DNA of 64,000 nt from Cyanobium sp. PCC 7001 (GTDB lineage Bacteria; Cyanobacteriota; Cyanobacteriia; PCC-6307; Cyanobiaceae): assembly GCF_000155635.1 (NCBI RefSeq), contig NZ_DS990556.1, forward strand, positions 1,533,637-1,597,636. The letters are read 5' to 3'. Positions 1-8,705 of this stretch are shown piece after piece (position 1 is the stretch's first letter; every line of letters begins with the position of its first letter). The notes under the pieces are model-generated. The model saw only the letters and a program-made list of their open reading frames with translations, was not told the DNA's origin and did not search any database. The position numbers were made by a program, and so were the translations under genes.

Positions 1-754
1 GCAGCTTGAGCTCCCGGAACTTCATGCCCAGGGCATCGAACAGCAGCAGCCGGCCACTGAGGGTGGTGCCGATGCCGGTGATGATCTTCACGGCCTCGGT
101 GGCCTGGATCACGCCGATGATGCCGGGCAGCACACCCACCACCCCGCCTTCGGCGCAGGAGGGCACCATCCCCGGCGGCGGCGGCTCCGGGAAGAGATCG
201 CGGTAATTGGGGCTGTGCTCATCCAGGTTGAACACCGTGGCCTGGCCCTCGAAGCGGAAGATCGAGCCGTACACGTTCGGTTTGCCCAGCAGCACACAGG
301 CGTCGTTCACCAGGTAGCGGGTGGGGAAGTTGTCGGTGCCGTCGCAGACCAGGTCGTAAGGCCCGATGATCTGGAGAGCGTTCTCGCTGGTGAGAGCGGT
401 TTCGTAGAGATCCACCTGGCAGTGGGGGTTGATCTCATGGATGCGGGCCTTCGCCGATTCGATCTTGGGCTTGCCCACCCAGCTAGTGCCATGGATGACC
501 TGGCGCTGCAGGTTGGAGTGGTCCACCACGTCGAAATCGACGATGCCGATTCGCCCCACGCCCGCTGCCGCTAGGTAGAGCAGCAGGGGGGAGCCAAGCC
601 CGCCGGTTCCCACGCAGAGCACGGAGGCCGCCTTGAGTCGCTTCTGCCCCTCCATGCCCACCTCCGGCAGGATCAGATGGCGCGAAAAGCGGGCCACCTC
701 ATCGGAACTGAGCTGGACGCCAGTGGTGTCGGGGGGAAGCATCGGCAGGAGCAT
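1..754 (-). CDS. moeB: MoeB/ThiF-type adenylyltransferase (E1-like), 3' end outside window
   Basis: Activates the C-terminal glycine of a ubiquitin-like sulfur carrier (MoaD/ThiS type) by adenylation, for molybdopterin or related sulfur transfer in the cytoplasm. The reading frame gives SRHLILPEVG near the N-terminus, the nucleotide-binding GTGGLGSPLLLYLAAAGVG, the Asp loop IVDFDVVDHSNLQRQ and the PSCAEGG segment, all typical of cyanobacterial MoeB. The ORF is still open at base 1, after FRELKL, so the C-terminal rhodanese domain found in many cyanobacterial members would lie outside. Start is ATG at 754 or 742 (both in frame); neither has a clear Shine-Dalgarno. It follows the JAMM gene by about 30 bp on the same strand, so co-transcription is likely. 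Family is secure; MoeB versus ThiF specificity is not. Confidence 0.88.
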   Translation of the reverse strand, partial: MLLPMLPPDTTGVQLSSDEVARFSRHLILPEVGMEGQKRLKAASVLCVGTGGLGSPLLLYLAAAGVGRIGIVDFDVVDHSNLQRQVIHGTSWVGKPKIESAKARIHEINPHCQVDLYETALTSENALQIIGPYDLVCDGTDNFPTRYLVNDACVLLGKPNVYGSIFRFEGQATVFNLDEHSPNYRDLFPEPPPPGMVPSCAEGGVVGVLPGIIGVIQATEAVKIITGIGTTLSGRLLLFDALGMKFRELKL

Positions 755-783
755 GGCCGCGGCGGCTCGGGCCGCGGACCGGA

Positions 784-1242
784 TCAATCACCCATTCTCC
801 ACGGCAGGGGCCGGGGATGGGCCCCGTTCTCCGGGAGCCACCAGGCCAGGGGGGCAGCATCGGCACCCAGGATCACCATCAGCGCCGGGGCCAGGGTGAG
901 GGATCGATCGGTAGCCGAAGGCCGGGCCGGCCCGACTGGATGGCTGTGGGCGGCCCCGAGCACCGCCAGCCCGCGCGGCCGACACCAGCGCTGGGCCACG
1001 AGTTGCTCCCTTGGATCGATGGCGAAGCGCCGGCTCCTCGCGCCTGACTCCGGCCACACGTTCAGGCAGGGCCAGATCCGCTCCAGCTGCCAGAGTGGCC
1101 CTTCGTCCTCCGCCGCAGGCGGGAGCTGGCGGCCCAGCAGCAGAGCGCAGCCTTCCTCAGGAGCGGCACAGGCCAGCAGCCGCACCAGCACGGTGTGCAG
1201 GCCGCGATCAATGCCCAGGGCGATTGGCGCGGTGGAAGGCAC
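784..1242 (-). CDS. JAMM/MPN-type metalloprotease (Mec-like, M67 family)
   Basis: A 152-residue JAB/MPN domain protein. The zinc-site signature is visible: HSHPVGPARPSATD fits HxHP-x6-SxxD, and an upstream EEGCALLLG supplies the expected glutamate. Bacterial members such as Mec+ remove residues from the C-terminus of ubiquitin-like sulfur carriers (CysO and relatives) and often sit beside an E1-like enzyme, as here with moeB immediately downstream. Predicted soluble and cytoplasmic. Divergently oriented from the CAAD gene with a 45 bp spacer that must hold both promoters. The domain is well supported; the substrate carrier is not in the window and remains unknown. Confidence 0.8.
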   Translation of the reverse strand: MPSTAPIALGIDRGLHTVLVRLLACAAPEEGCALLLGRQLPPAAEDEGPLWQLERIWPCLNVWPESGARSRRFAIDPREQLVAQRWCRPRGLAVLGAAHSHPVGPARPSATDRSLTLAPALMVILGADAAPLAWWLPENGAHPRPLPWRMGD

Positions 1243-1287
1243 CCCGATACTTTATGGAGCATTGTGAGCCGGAGCCCTGCGCAGGTC

Positions 1288-1719
1288 ATGAACGACACCA
1301 CCACGCCCACAGTCGACTCCGACGACACGGCCCAGCAGGCGAGCGACGCCGGCGCTGCTCCATTCGGTGCCACTGCCACGGACACCGACAGCGGCAGCGG
1401 CTCCCAGACCGCGGCGGAGATCAAGGAGCGCTACAGCGAGATCCTGGGCCAGATCAACCAGACCCTGGGCCAGGTGGACTGGAACCAGATGGGGCGGATC
1501 GGCAAGGCGGTCGGCATCCTGGTGGTGGTGATCGTGGTGCAGATCCTGATCAAGGGCGTGCTGGACACCATCAACCTGCTGCCCATCGTTCCCGGCCTGC
1601 TCGAGCTGCTCGGCCTCGTGGTGGTGGGCCAGTGGAGCTGGCAGAACCTCACCACCAGCGAGAAGCGCTCAGCCGTGGTGGCCAGGCTCCAGAACCTGCG
1701 CAACGAGTACCTGGGCTGA
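1288..1719 (+). CDS. CAAD domain membrane protein
   Basis: A 143-residue protein with a low-complexity acidic/Ser-Thr N-terminus (about 1-50), an amphipathic stretch, then two hydrophobic segments (VGILVVVIVVQILIKGVL and LLPIVPGLLELLGLVVVGQW) followed by a short basic helix ending RLQNLRNEYLG. This is the cyanobacterial aminoacyl-tRNA-synthetase appended domain (CAAD), which anchors some synthetases to thylakoids and also occurs as stand-alone thylakoid proteins (CURT1-like). Here it stands alone, with no synthetase fused. The start at 1288 (ATG AAC GAC) is preferred to the upstream in-frame start at 1195 because the latter reads into the divergent JAMM gene. Confidence 0.85.
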   Translation: MNDTTTPTVDSDDTAQQASDAGAAPFGATATDTDSGSGSQTAAEIKERYSEILGQINQTLGQVDWNQMGRIGKAVGILVVVIVVQILIKGVLDTINLLPIVPGLLELLGLVVVGQWSWQNLTTSEKRSAVVARLQNLRNEYLG

Positions 1720-1735
1720 AGCTGAGCTCGTACCC

Positions 1736-2612
1736 TCAGCCGACCACGGCCAGGAGTCTGTCGATGGAGACCTGGGCCTGGTGCCTGTAACTTCCGCCGA
1801 ACAGGTTGGCGTGGTTGAGCAGGTGGTAGAGGTTGTAGAGAGGCACGCGCTGGTCGGCACCTTCCGGCAGGGGCCAAGCCGCCTCGTAGGCCGAGAAGAA
1901 GGTGGTCGGGAACCCGCCGAACAGCCTGGCCATGGCCAGGTCCACCTCCCGATCACCCCAGTAGGCGGCCGGATCGAAGATGGCGCCGCCGTTCTCCAGC
2001 AGGCCGGCGTTGCCACTCCATAGATCGCCGTGCACCAGCACCGGCTCGCAGGCATGGTTCTGCAGCAGCCGGGGAATGCGCTCCAGCAGCTCTGCCGCTC
2101 CGGGATAGGTGTCTCCCCGCGCCTCGGCCATCGCCAACTGGGGTGCCAGACGGCACGCCACGAAGAAGTCGGCCCAGCCGGCGCGCCAGCCGTTCTTCTG
2201 GGGTGCCGAACCGATGAAGTTGTCGCTGGTGAAACCGAAACCGGGCCCCGGGCTGCCGCCCTGGCTTCTTCTGTGCAGCCCCGCCAGGCCCCGCCCCAGC
2301 TCGGCCCAGCCGGGGCCACCGCTCTGCAGCGCCAGCCAGGGAAGCACCAGCACGGCCCGATCCCCCACCACGCCGCAGGCCAGAGGACGCGGCACCACCA
2401 GCTCCGGGGGGCACCAGGCCTTCGGCTTCGGCCTCCAGCATCGCCAGGGCCGTGGACCGGTTGGTCTTGGCGAACAGACTGCGGCCATCGGAGCAGCTCA
2501 GGCGCCAGGCCTGATGGATGCATCCACCGCCCACCGGTGCGGCGCTGAGCACCCGAGAACCCACACGGGACTGCAGCCACTCCGACAACGGCTCGATGGG
2601 AAGCCCTGCCAT
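1736..2612 (-). pseudogene. Fructosamine kinase family protein, disrupted by a single-base frameshift
   Basis: Two overlapping minus-strand frames together make one complete ketosamine/fructosamine-3-kinase. The N-terminal part (MAGLPIEPLSEWL to LEAEAEGLVPP) is in one frame. The remainder (ELVVPRPLACGVVGDRAVLVL to the C-terminus, including the kinase loop LVHGDLWSGN) is in another. The switch falls at a run of six G on the plus strand (2406-2411); removing one base joins the halves into about 291 residues. The family phosphorylates protein-bound ketosamines to promote deglycation. Either the gene is inactivated or the homopolymer is a sequencing/assembly error. The 3' part alone (1736-2488) could be miscalled as a shorter gene. 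It starts head-to-head with crtD; the two possible ATGs at 2611/2612 overlap. Confidence 0.85.
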
Positions 2613-2649
2613 GTCGCGGTCGCACACGCCTGGCTGCCAGCATGCCGCC

Positions 2650-4188
2650 ATGGGGCAGGCCGTGGAGGTGGTGGTGGTCGGAGCCGGCATCGCCGGTCTC
2701 ACCGCCGCCGCCCTCCTGGCGGACGCCGGCCTGCACGTGGCCCTGCTCGAAGCCCACAGCCAGACCGGCGGCTGTGCCGGCACCTTCCGCCGCGGCCCGT
2801 ACTGCTTCGATGTGGGGGCCACCCAGGTGGCGGGCCTGGAGCCGGGGGGAAGCCACGCCAGGATCTTTGCCCATCTGGGCCTGCCGCTCCCGGCGGCCCG
2901 CGCCCTGGATCCGGCCTGCGTGGTGGACCTGGGCGATGGCAGCCCGCCGGTGCGCCTCTGGCGTGACCCGGAGCGCTGGCGGCAGGAGCGGGACCACCAG
3001 TTCCCCGGCAGTGGCGCCTTCTGGCGGCTGTGCGACGCCCTGCATCGGGCCAACTGGGGGTTCGCGGCCCGTGATCCCGTGCTTCCGCCCCGCAATGCCT
3101 GGGATCTGGGCCGCCTGATCGGGGCCCTCAGGCCCGCCAACCTGGCCAGTGGCGTGCTGGCGCCGGCCAGCATGGCCCAGGTGCTGGAGCTCTGCGGCTG
3201 CGGGGGCGACCCACGGCTGCGCCGGTTCCTGGATCTGCAGCTGCGGCTCTACTCCCAGGAACCGGCCGCACGCACGGCGGCCCTCTACGGAGCCACGGTG
3301 CTGGCCATGGCGCAGGCCCCCCTGGGGCTGTGGCATCTGGAGGACTCCATGCAGGCCCTGAGCACCCCGCTGGAGGAGGCGCTGGCCAGGGCGGGCGGGC
3401 AGCTGCACCTGCGCCACAGGGTGACGCGGCTGGAGCGCCTCCCCCATGGCTGGTCCGTCAGGGCCCAGGGCTCCGGCAGAGGAACTCCCGAAGGCCTCTG
3501 GGAGGCAGCCGATGTGGTGGTGGCGATTCCGCCCCAGTGCCTGCCGGAGCTGTTGGGCTCCGAGCAGCTGCCGGCCGGGTACCACCGCCGCCTCACCACC
3601 CTGCCGGACCCGTCCGGCGCCCTCGTGCTATACGGGGCTGTGGAGCGCGCGGCCCTGCCCGCCGACTGCCCGTGCCACCTCCAGATCGCCTGGGACGATC
3701 CGGGCTCCCTGTTTCTCTCGGTGAGCCAGCCGGGGGACGGCCGGGCGCCCGAAGGCGCGGCCACCCTGATCGCCAGCGTGTTCACCGAGGCCCGGCCCTG
3801 GTTCTCCCTGGATCCGCAGGCCTACCGGGCTGCCAAGGCCAGGGCCCTGGCCGGCATCCGCCGCGGAGTGGAGCGCCACCTCGGCCTGCCCGCCTCGGCC
3901 TGGCGGCACCAGGAACTGGCCACGCCACGGGGCTTCGCCCGCTGGACCGGGCGGCCGTTCGGGTTCGTGGGGGGCCTGGGCCAACGCCCCTCGAACTTCG
4001 GGCCCTGCGGCCTGGCCAGCCGCACCCCGCTGGAGGGCCTCTGGCTCTGCGGCGATGCCATCCACCCCGGAGAGGGCACCGCGGGGGTGACGCTCTCGGC
4101 CCTGATGGTCTGCCGCCAGCTGCTGGCACGCCACGGGCGGGAGCTGGCGCTCAGAGAAACTCCGGCCGCAAACGCTGGCAGGTGCTGA
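2650..4188 (+). CDS. crtD: C-3',4' desaturase CrtD (FAD-dependent carotenoid desaturase)
   Basis: A 512-residue CrtI-type flavoprotein. The dinucleotide-binding fold is at the N-terminus (VVVVGAGIAGLTAAALLADAG), and the C-terminal FAD motif reads GLWLCGDAIHPGEGTAGVTLS. The segment FDVGATQVAGLEPGGSHARIF and the following FPGSGAFWRL are characteristic of the cyanobacterial CrtD group (as in Synechocystis slr1293), which introduces the 3',4' double bond in myxol/myxoxanthophyll synthesis. Start at 2650 puts the GAG fold at the extreme N-terminus; an in-frame ATG at 2611 would add 13 residues. Its last 38 bp overlap the convergent tyrA gene. A carotene isomerase (CrtH) assignment is the main alternative but fits less well. 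Confidence 0.82.
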   Translation: MGQAVEVVVVGAGIAGLTAAALLADAGLHVALLEAHSQTGGCAGTFRRGPYCFDVGATQVAGLEPGGSHARIFAHLGLPLPAARALDPACVVDLGDGSPPVRLWRDPERWRQERDHQFPGSGAFWRLCDALHRANWGFAARDPVLPPRNAWDLGRLIGALRPANLASGVLAPASMAQVLELCGCGGDPRLRRFLDLQLRLYSQEPAARTAALYGATVLAMAQAPLGLWHLEDSMQALSTPLEEALARAGGQLHLRHRVTRLERLPHGWSVRAQGSGRGTPEGLWEAADVVVAIPPQCLPELLGSEQLPAGYHRRLTTLPDPSGALVLYGAVERAALPADCPCHLQIAWDDPGSLFLSVSQPGDGRAPEGAATLIASVFTEARPWFSLDPQAYRAAKARALAGIRRGVERHLGLPASAWRHQELATPRGFARWTGRPFGFVGGLGQRPSNFGPCGLASRTPLEGLWLCGDAIHPGEGTAGVTLSALMVCRQLLARHGRELALRETPAANAGRC

Positions 4189-5047
4189 GCTCCTCCTGGA
4201 GAGCGGGCCAGCGCTCCTCGGCCAGGCACTGCTCCAGCTGCTCAAGGCTGCGGCGGTAGGCCGCCAGCGCGGTCTGCAGCGCTTCCCGGTTGCAGCGGGC
4301 CATCAACGTGCCCAGCTCCGGGTTGCCTCCCCCCACCCGGGTGGTATCGGCAAAGCCGCTGGAGGCCAGGGCCCGCACCAGCTCCGGCAGAGCACCCCCC
4401 TGCTGCCGGGCGCAGCCGTCCACCCCCTGCAGCAGGGCCGCACTCACCAGCACGGGCAGGTGCGAGATCAGGGCCACGGCCCGATCGTGATCCGCTGCGT
4501 CACCCACCAGACAGCGCGCCTCCACCGCCGCCACCAGGCCGCACAGCTGATCGAGCGCCGCCGGATCGGTGTGGGGGGTTGGGGTGAGCACCCACGGGCG
4601 CCCCGCGAACAGGCCCCGTTGCCCCGCCTCCACGCCCGCCGATGCGGTTCCGGCCATCGGATGGCCGGCCACGAACCGGGGATGCAGGCCCGACCAGCAC
4701 GCCAGCACAGGCGCTTTCACCGAGCCGACGTCGGTGACCACGGCCTGCGCCGGGATCGCCTCCACCAGGGCGGGCTCCGGTGCCAGCAACCGGTCCAGGG
4801 GCAGGGCCAGCACCACCAGGGCGCAGTCCTGCAGGATCGAGGGATCCAGGCTCACAGCGCTGGCGAGGCCTCGCTGCCGCGCCCGTTCGGCCGTGGCCTG
4901 CCGGTGCACCAGGGCCCGCACCTCCAGGCCCCTGGCCTGAAGATCGAGACCGAGGGAGCCTCCGATCAGGCCCAGCCCCACGAGGCCGATGGGCCCCTCG
5001 AGCCGAGGCGGCGCCGAGAGGGATGTCGCCAACAGAGCGGTTGTCAT
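4151..5047 (-). CDS. tyrA: Arogenate/prephenate dehydrogenase
   Basis: A 298-residue TyrA-type oxidoreductase for tyrosine synthesis, and therefore for the tocopherol/plastoquinone headgroup. The Rossmann motif GLVGLGLIGGSLGLDL is near residue 21, followed by VTDVGSVK and the catalytic-site segment FVAGHPMAGT, then ALISHLPVLVSAALL and SGFADTTRVGGGNPEL. There is no chorismate mutase or ACT domain. Cyanobacterial members generally use arogenate and NADP; that preference is known of the group, not visible here. ATG at 5047 is used; a GTG directly before it at 5050 is possible. The 3' end overlaps crtD by 38 bp on the opposite strand. Confidence 0.88.
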   Translation of the reverse strand: MTTALLATSLSAPPRLEGPIGLVGLGLIGGSLGLDLQARGLEVRALVHRQATAERARQRGLASAVSLDPSILQDCALVVLALPLDRLLAPEPALVEAIPAQAVVTDVGSVKAPVLACWSGLHPRFVAGHPMAGTASAGVEAGQRGLFAGRPWVLTPTPHTDPAALDQLCGLVAAVEARCLVGDAADHDRAVALISHLPVLVSAALLQGVDGCARQQGGALPELVRALASSGFADTTRVGGGNPELGTLMARCNREALQTALAAYRRSLEQLEQCLAEERWPALQEELSTCQRLRPEFL

Positions 5048-5107
5048 CACGGCTGCAGTGCCATGCGGTCAGCTTCCTACGATTCAGCCCCCGGCTGACG
5101 GCGGCGG

Positions 5108-6586
5108 ATGCTCGAGGCCCATGCCCACCACCAGCTCAAGGCCCTGCTGCGCCGGGAGGGTCTGGGAGGTCAGGAGCCCTGGCCCCATCAGCTCAGCCTC
5201 TGTCGGCTCGTGGCCCGCAGCCTGCGCCGCGGCGACCACACCCTGGTGCGGCTCGCGCCGGGCACGGACCCGGGCTGGCTGCTGGGGCTGCTGGTGCCCC
5301 TGGCCCTGAGTGACACCCCGATCGCCCTGGTGCTCAGCCCCACCCTGCGGCAGCGGTTGCTCCAGGTGGAGCTGCCCCGACTGGCGGCCTCCGGCCTGGC
5401 CCTGCCCTGCCATGAGGGCCCTGAGCCCGAGGGGGCGCGGCTGTGGCTGCTGAGCATTGAGGAGCTGCTGCAGGCCTGGCGCTCGGCAAGCCTGGCTGGG
5501 CGGCAGCTGGTGATTCCCGAGGCCGAACAGCTCGATGCCCGCCTTCGCGCCGGCCTGGCCCTGAAGATCTCGGGGCCCGACTGGGACCGGCTGGCCCGGG
5601 CCCACCCCGCCGCGGCTCCGGCCCTGGCGGAACTGCATGCACGGTTGACGCGGCAGGTGATGGCCCACCCCGGAGGTGATCGCCGCCCCCTGCCCCTCGC
5701 CCCGGAGGATGAGGCCCCGCTGCGCCAGTTGCTGGCCCTGTTGCAGCCGCTGCCCGAACCCTGGCGGCGGTGGCAGGCCAGTGGGGGGGACGCCTGGGTG
5801 AGCTGGGCCACCCTCGAGGCCTCCCGCCAGGACCAGGGGCCGCCCGTCGTCTGGAGCCTGCATCGCCAGCCGCTCGAGCCCCTGCATCTGCTGCAGGGCC
5901 TGTTCGAGGGCCGGGGCGTCGTGCTGGTGGCGGAACTGGCCGGAAGCACCGCCACCTCCGCCGGCAATGAGGGCCGCGGTCTGGGCCTCAGCCCCGATGT
6001 GTGCGTGGATCTCGGGGAGCCTCCCCTCGCCGATCCGTTGCCGGTGTACGCCCCGCTCCGCCAACCGCTGCCCAACAGCCCGCGCTACGGCGAGCACCTG
6101 CTCGAGCAGTGTCGGCGGCTGGTGCTGGGCCAGGCCGGGCTCACCCTCGTGCTGCTGGACGATGAGGGGCTGCGCCTGTCCCTAACCAGCGGCCTGGCCG
6201 CCGAATTCGGCAGCCGGGTGGTGCATGAGGCCACCACGCCGGAAGCGAACGGGGTGATCTGCGCACGCTGGTGCTGGTGGCTGGACCACCAGCAGCGCCT
6301 GCCGCTGCCGGGGCAGATCGTGGTGGGCCTGCTGCCGATCGCCAGCCTGGAGGATCCGCTCACCGCGGCCCAGGTGCTGGCCCTGCGGCGCCAGGGCCGC
6401 GACTGGTTCCGGGAGCGGTTGCTGCCGGACGGTCTGACCCGGCTGCAGCTGGCGGTGACGGGCCTGCGCAGCCAGGGCGGACGGCTGGCGATCCTCGATG
6501 GCAGGTTGCGGGGGCGCAGCTGGGGCCGCCAGGTGCTGCGCGCCCTGGAACCCTGGATGAACCTGAGCCGGCTGTTGCCGCACTAG
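5108..6586 (+). CDS. Helicase-like conserved picocyanobacterial protein (degenerate DinG-type)
   Basis: A 492-residue soluble protein. The N-terminal region (EPWPHQLSLCRLVARSLRRGDHTLVRLAPG) resembles the Q-motif/P-loop entry of DinG-type superfamily 2 helicases, and the C-terminal part (RQGRDWFRERLLPDGLTRLQLAVTGLRSQGGRLAILDGRL) resembles helicase motifs V-VI. However, the expected GxGKT is replaced by APGTDPGWLL, and where a DEAH box would be expected the sequence reads VIPEAEQLD. ATP hydrolysis is therefore doubtful. Proteins of this type in marine Synechococcus/Prochlorococcus are annotated as possible helicases. It starts 60 bp from the divergent tyrA. Function is unknown; the helicase relation rests on overall layout only. 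Confidence 0.6.
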   Translation: MLEAHAHHQLKALLRREGLGGQEPWPHQLSLCRLVARSLRRGDHTLVRLAPGTDPGWLLGLLVPLALSDTPIALVLSPTLRQRLLQVELPRLAASGLALPCHEGPEPEGARLWLLSIEELLQAWRSASLAGRQLVIPEAEQLDARLRAGLALKISGPDWDRLARAHPAAAPALAELHARLTRQVMAHPGGDRRPLPLAPEDEAPLRQLLALLQPLPEPWRRWQASGGDAWVSWATLEASRQDQGPPVVWSLHRQPLEPLHLLQGLFEGRGVVLVAELAGSTATSAGNEGRGLGLSPDVCVDLGEPPLADPLPVYAPLRQPLPNSPRYGEHLLEQCRRLVLGQAGLTLVLLDDEGLRLSLTSGLAAEFGSRVVHEATTPEANGVICARWCWWLDHQQRLPLPGQIVVGLLPIASLEDPLTAAQVLALRRQGRDWFRERLLPDGLTRLQLAVTGLRSQGGRLAILDGRLRGRSWGRQVLRALEPWMNLSRLLPH

Positions 6587-6647
6587 GGGTGACCGTCAGG
6601 CCCCCCCTAGCCTGAGCGGCTGAACATCGCGATCTGGAGAAGCACCG

Positions 6648-6890
6648 ATGGGAGAAGCCCGCCGCCGCAGCATCCAGGGCCTTCCCCCCAGAGGTCCCAA
6701 GCGGACGTCCGAGCCGGACACCTCGCCACGGCTCGCCCCATGGCTGCCGCTGAGCCGCAATCAGGCCGACCGGTTCGTGGCCATCACCACCAAGGGTGCC
6801 TGGATCGGCATTGCCGCCCTGGTGCTGTTCTGGATCACGGTGCGGTTCCTGGGGCCTGCGCTGGGCTGGTGGACGCTGGCGGACGGCTGA
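6648..6890 (+). CDS. DUF2839 small membrane protein
   Basis: An 80-residue protein beginning MGEARRRSIQGLPPR, with a central LPLSRNQADRFVAITTKGAWIG and one transmembrane helix (AWIGIAALVLFWITVRFLGPALGWW). This is the cyanobacterial DUF2839 family. It has no known function; it is probably anchored in the thylakoid or plasma membrane with the basic N-terminus in the cytoplasm. An AGAAG-like Shine-Dalgarno lies just before the ATG (ctggagaagcaccg). It stands 61 bp after the helicase-like gene and may share its transcript. Confidence 0.8.
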   Translation: MGEARRRSIQGLPPRGPKRTSEPDTSPRLAPWLPLSRNQADRFVAITTKGAWIGIAALVLFWITVRFLGPALGWWTLADG

Positions 6891-7002
6891 CTCCGTCCCG
6901 GACTGACTGTTGTGCAGATGCAAGCACTGTGCGGATGTAAGCATTCATACCCACGAAAATTGGAAGAAATGCTTAGGATTCAAGGTTAACAGCGTTGGGC
7001 CC

Positions 7003-7383
7003 ATGTTTCCTCGGCTCGCGGAGCAGTACCGCTCCGTTGTCCAAGACCTTGTGATGAGCCTGAAGGCCCTCGCCACCAGCCTTCAGAGCCGCGGCATGGC
7101 CGCCACCTGCTACAGCTGCGGCGACGGCCGTGATGGCCAGGGCGCCTCCTTCGTGGCCAACCTGGGCACCAACCACATGGTGCGGTTCCTGGTGTCCGAT
7201 TTCGGCATCAGCTGGGTGGAATCGCGCAACGGCCATGAGTTGGTGAAACTGGAAGGCGCCGAGGCCATCCAGGAGCTTCAACGGGTGGCCCAGGTGCTCC
7301 ACAGCGGCCCCGCTCCAGAGCCGGCGTCCGGTTCGGTGGACCCATCCGCGGACATCGCGGCCCCGAACTCCCTCCCCACCTGA
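7003..7383 (+). CDS. DUF1815 protein
   Basis: A 126-residue soluble protein: MFPRLAEQYRSVVQDLVMSL, then CYSCGDGRDGQGASFVANLG, then MVRFLVSDFGISWVESRNGHELVKLEGAEAI. These blocks define DUF1815, a family found only in cyanobacteria and of unknown function. The core ends near residue 105; the last 20 residues are Pro/Ala/Ser-rich. ATG at 7003 is chosen because it aligns with the family start; the frame is open upstream to 6910 through an AT-richer spacer that more likely carries the promoter. It converges on recA with only 5 bp between the stop codons. Confidence 0.8.
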   Translation: MFPRLAEQYRSVVQDLVMSLKALATSLQSRGMAATCYSCGDGRDGQGASFVANLGTNHMVRFLVSDFGISWVESRNGHELVKLEGAEAIQELQRVAQVLHSGPAPEPASGSVDPSADIAAPNSLPT

Positions 7384-7388
7384 CGGAC

Positions 7389-8597
7389 TCAGCCGGCCAC
7401 GGGCAGCGCGCTGGCCGGCTTGACCGCAGCATCGAGACCTGAACCCCCGGGAAGACCAGAACCAGGTGCCTCCGCCGTCGTGACGGTCGAAGCCTTGGCC
7501 GCGGCCGCCAGAGGCTTCATCGAATTGGCCGTGACCTCCGAACCTTCGGTGAGCTTCTGGCGGGTGCGCCGTTCGATTTCCTCGGCCTGCTCGGGGTTCT
7601 GCTCCAGCCAGGTGATGGTGTTGTCGCGTCCCTGGCCGATGTTGTCGCCCTCGTAGCTGTACCAGGCGCCCTTGCGGATCACCACGCCGGTTTCCTCGGC
7701 CAGGTCGAGCAGGCAGCCGAGGGTGCTGATGCCCCTGCCGAACAGAATGTCGAACTCGGCGATGCGGAACGGCGGGGCCACTTTGTTCTTGGCCACCTTC
7801 ACCTTGGCGCGGATGCCGTATTCCTCGGTGCCCCGCTTGAGGGTCTGGATGCGGCGGATGTCCAGGCGCACCGAGGCATAGAACTTGAGGGCGTTGCCAC
7901 CGGTGGTGGTTTCCGGACTGCCGTAGGTGACGCCGATCTTCTGGCGGAGCTGGTTCAGGAAAATCACCGTGCAGCCGGACTTGCCGATGTTGCCGGTGAT
8001 CTTGCGCATGGCCTGGCTCATCAGGCGGGCCTGGCTGCCCACCGCCAGATCGCCCATCTCCCCCTCGATCTCGGCGCGGGGCGTCAGAGCCGCCACCGAG
8101 TCGACCACCACGATGTCCACGGCAGCCGAGCGCACCAGCTGGTCGACGATCTCCAGGGCCATTTCGCCCGTATCCGGCTGGGAAACCAGCAGGTTTTCGA
8201 TGTCCACCCCCAGCGCGGCCGCATAGACGGGATCGAGGGCGTGCTCGGCATCGACGAACGCCGCCACACCACCGCGCTTCTGCACCTCGGCAATGGCGTG
8301 GAGCGTGAGGGTGGTCTTGCCGGAACTCTCCGGGCCGTAGACCTCCACCACCCGGCCCTTGGGATAGCCGCCGCCCAGGGCCAGATCCAGGGTCAGGGCA
8401 CCGGTGGAGATGGTTTCCACCCGCATGCGGGAGGCATCGCCGAGGCGCATGATCGAGCCCTTGCCGAAGTTGCGCTCGATCTGGTTGAGCACCAGGCCCA
8501 GGGCCTTGTCCCGCTCGGCCGCGGCCCTGGCATCGGCGGGAGAGGAGGCCGAGGCACCGGACGTCGCGAAGGAAGCGGCCTTGGAGTCAGCAGGCAT
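7389..8597 (-). CDS. recA: Recombinase A
   Basis: DNA strand-exchange ATPase of homologous recombination and the SOS-type response. Walker A is [14 protein letters not shown], Walker [14 protein letters not shown]2 region [26 protein letters not shown]. The ATG at 8597 (MPADSKAA) gives 402 residues; an upstream ATG at 8648 would add 17. Relative to E. coli RecA there is an Ala-rich N-terminal extension of about 25 residues and a long low-complexity Ala/Gly/Pro C-terminal tail in place of the usual acidic tail. A palindromic GTAC-rich element about 110 bp upstream may be a LexA-type site. Confidence 0.97.
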   Translation of the reverse strand: MPADSKAASFATSGASASSPADARAAAERDKALGLVLNQIERNFGKGSIMRLGDASRMRVETISTGALTLDLALGGGYPKGRVVEVYGPESSGKTTLTLHAIAEVQKRGGVAAFVDAEHALDPVYAAALGVDIENLLVSQPDTGEMALEIVDQLVRSAAVDIVVVDSVAALTPRAEIEGEMGDLAVGSQARLMSQAMRKITGNIGKSGCTVIFLNQLRQKIGVTYGSPETTTGGNALKFYASVRLDIRRIQTLKRGTEEYGIRAKVKVAKNKVAPPFRIAEFDILFGRGISTLGCLLDLAEETGVVIRKGAWYSYEGDNIGQGRDNTITWLEQNPEQAEEIERRTRQKLTEGSEVTANSMKPLAAAAKASTVTTAEAPGSGLPGGSGLDAAVKPASALPVAG

Positions 8598-8705
8598 GGG
8601 GATGAAAACGGGGGTGAATCGGAAAAGCTGGTCGGGTCGCGGATCCATCCTGCGACCGCCGGGAGGTCAGTACCACCAAACGAGACCAGCGTCTCAATCG
8701 CGCTT

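Noticed and set aside
7391-7420. agccggcca/tggccggct inverted repeat at the recA 3' end as a terminator
   Set aside because: The 9-bp stem is perfect but lies in the recA coding end, has a 12-base loop and no T-run on either strand; it may be a product of Ala/Gly codons.
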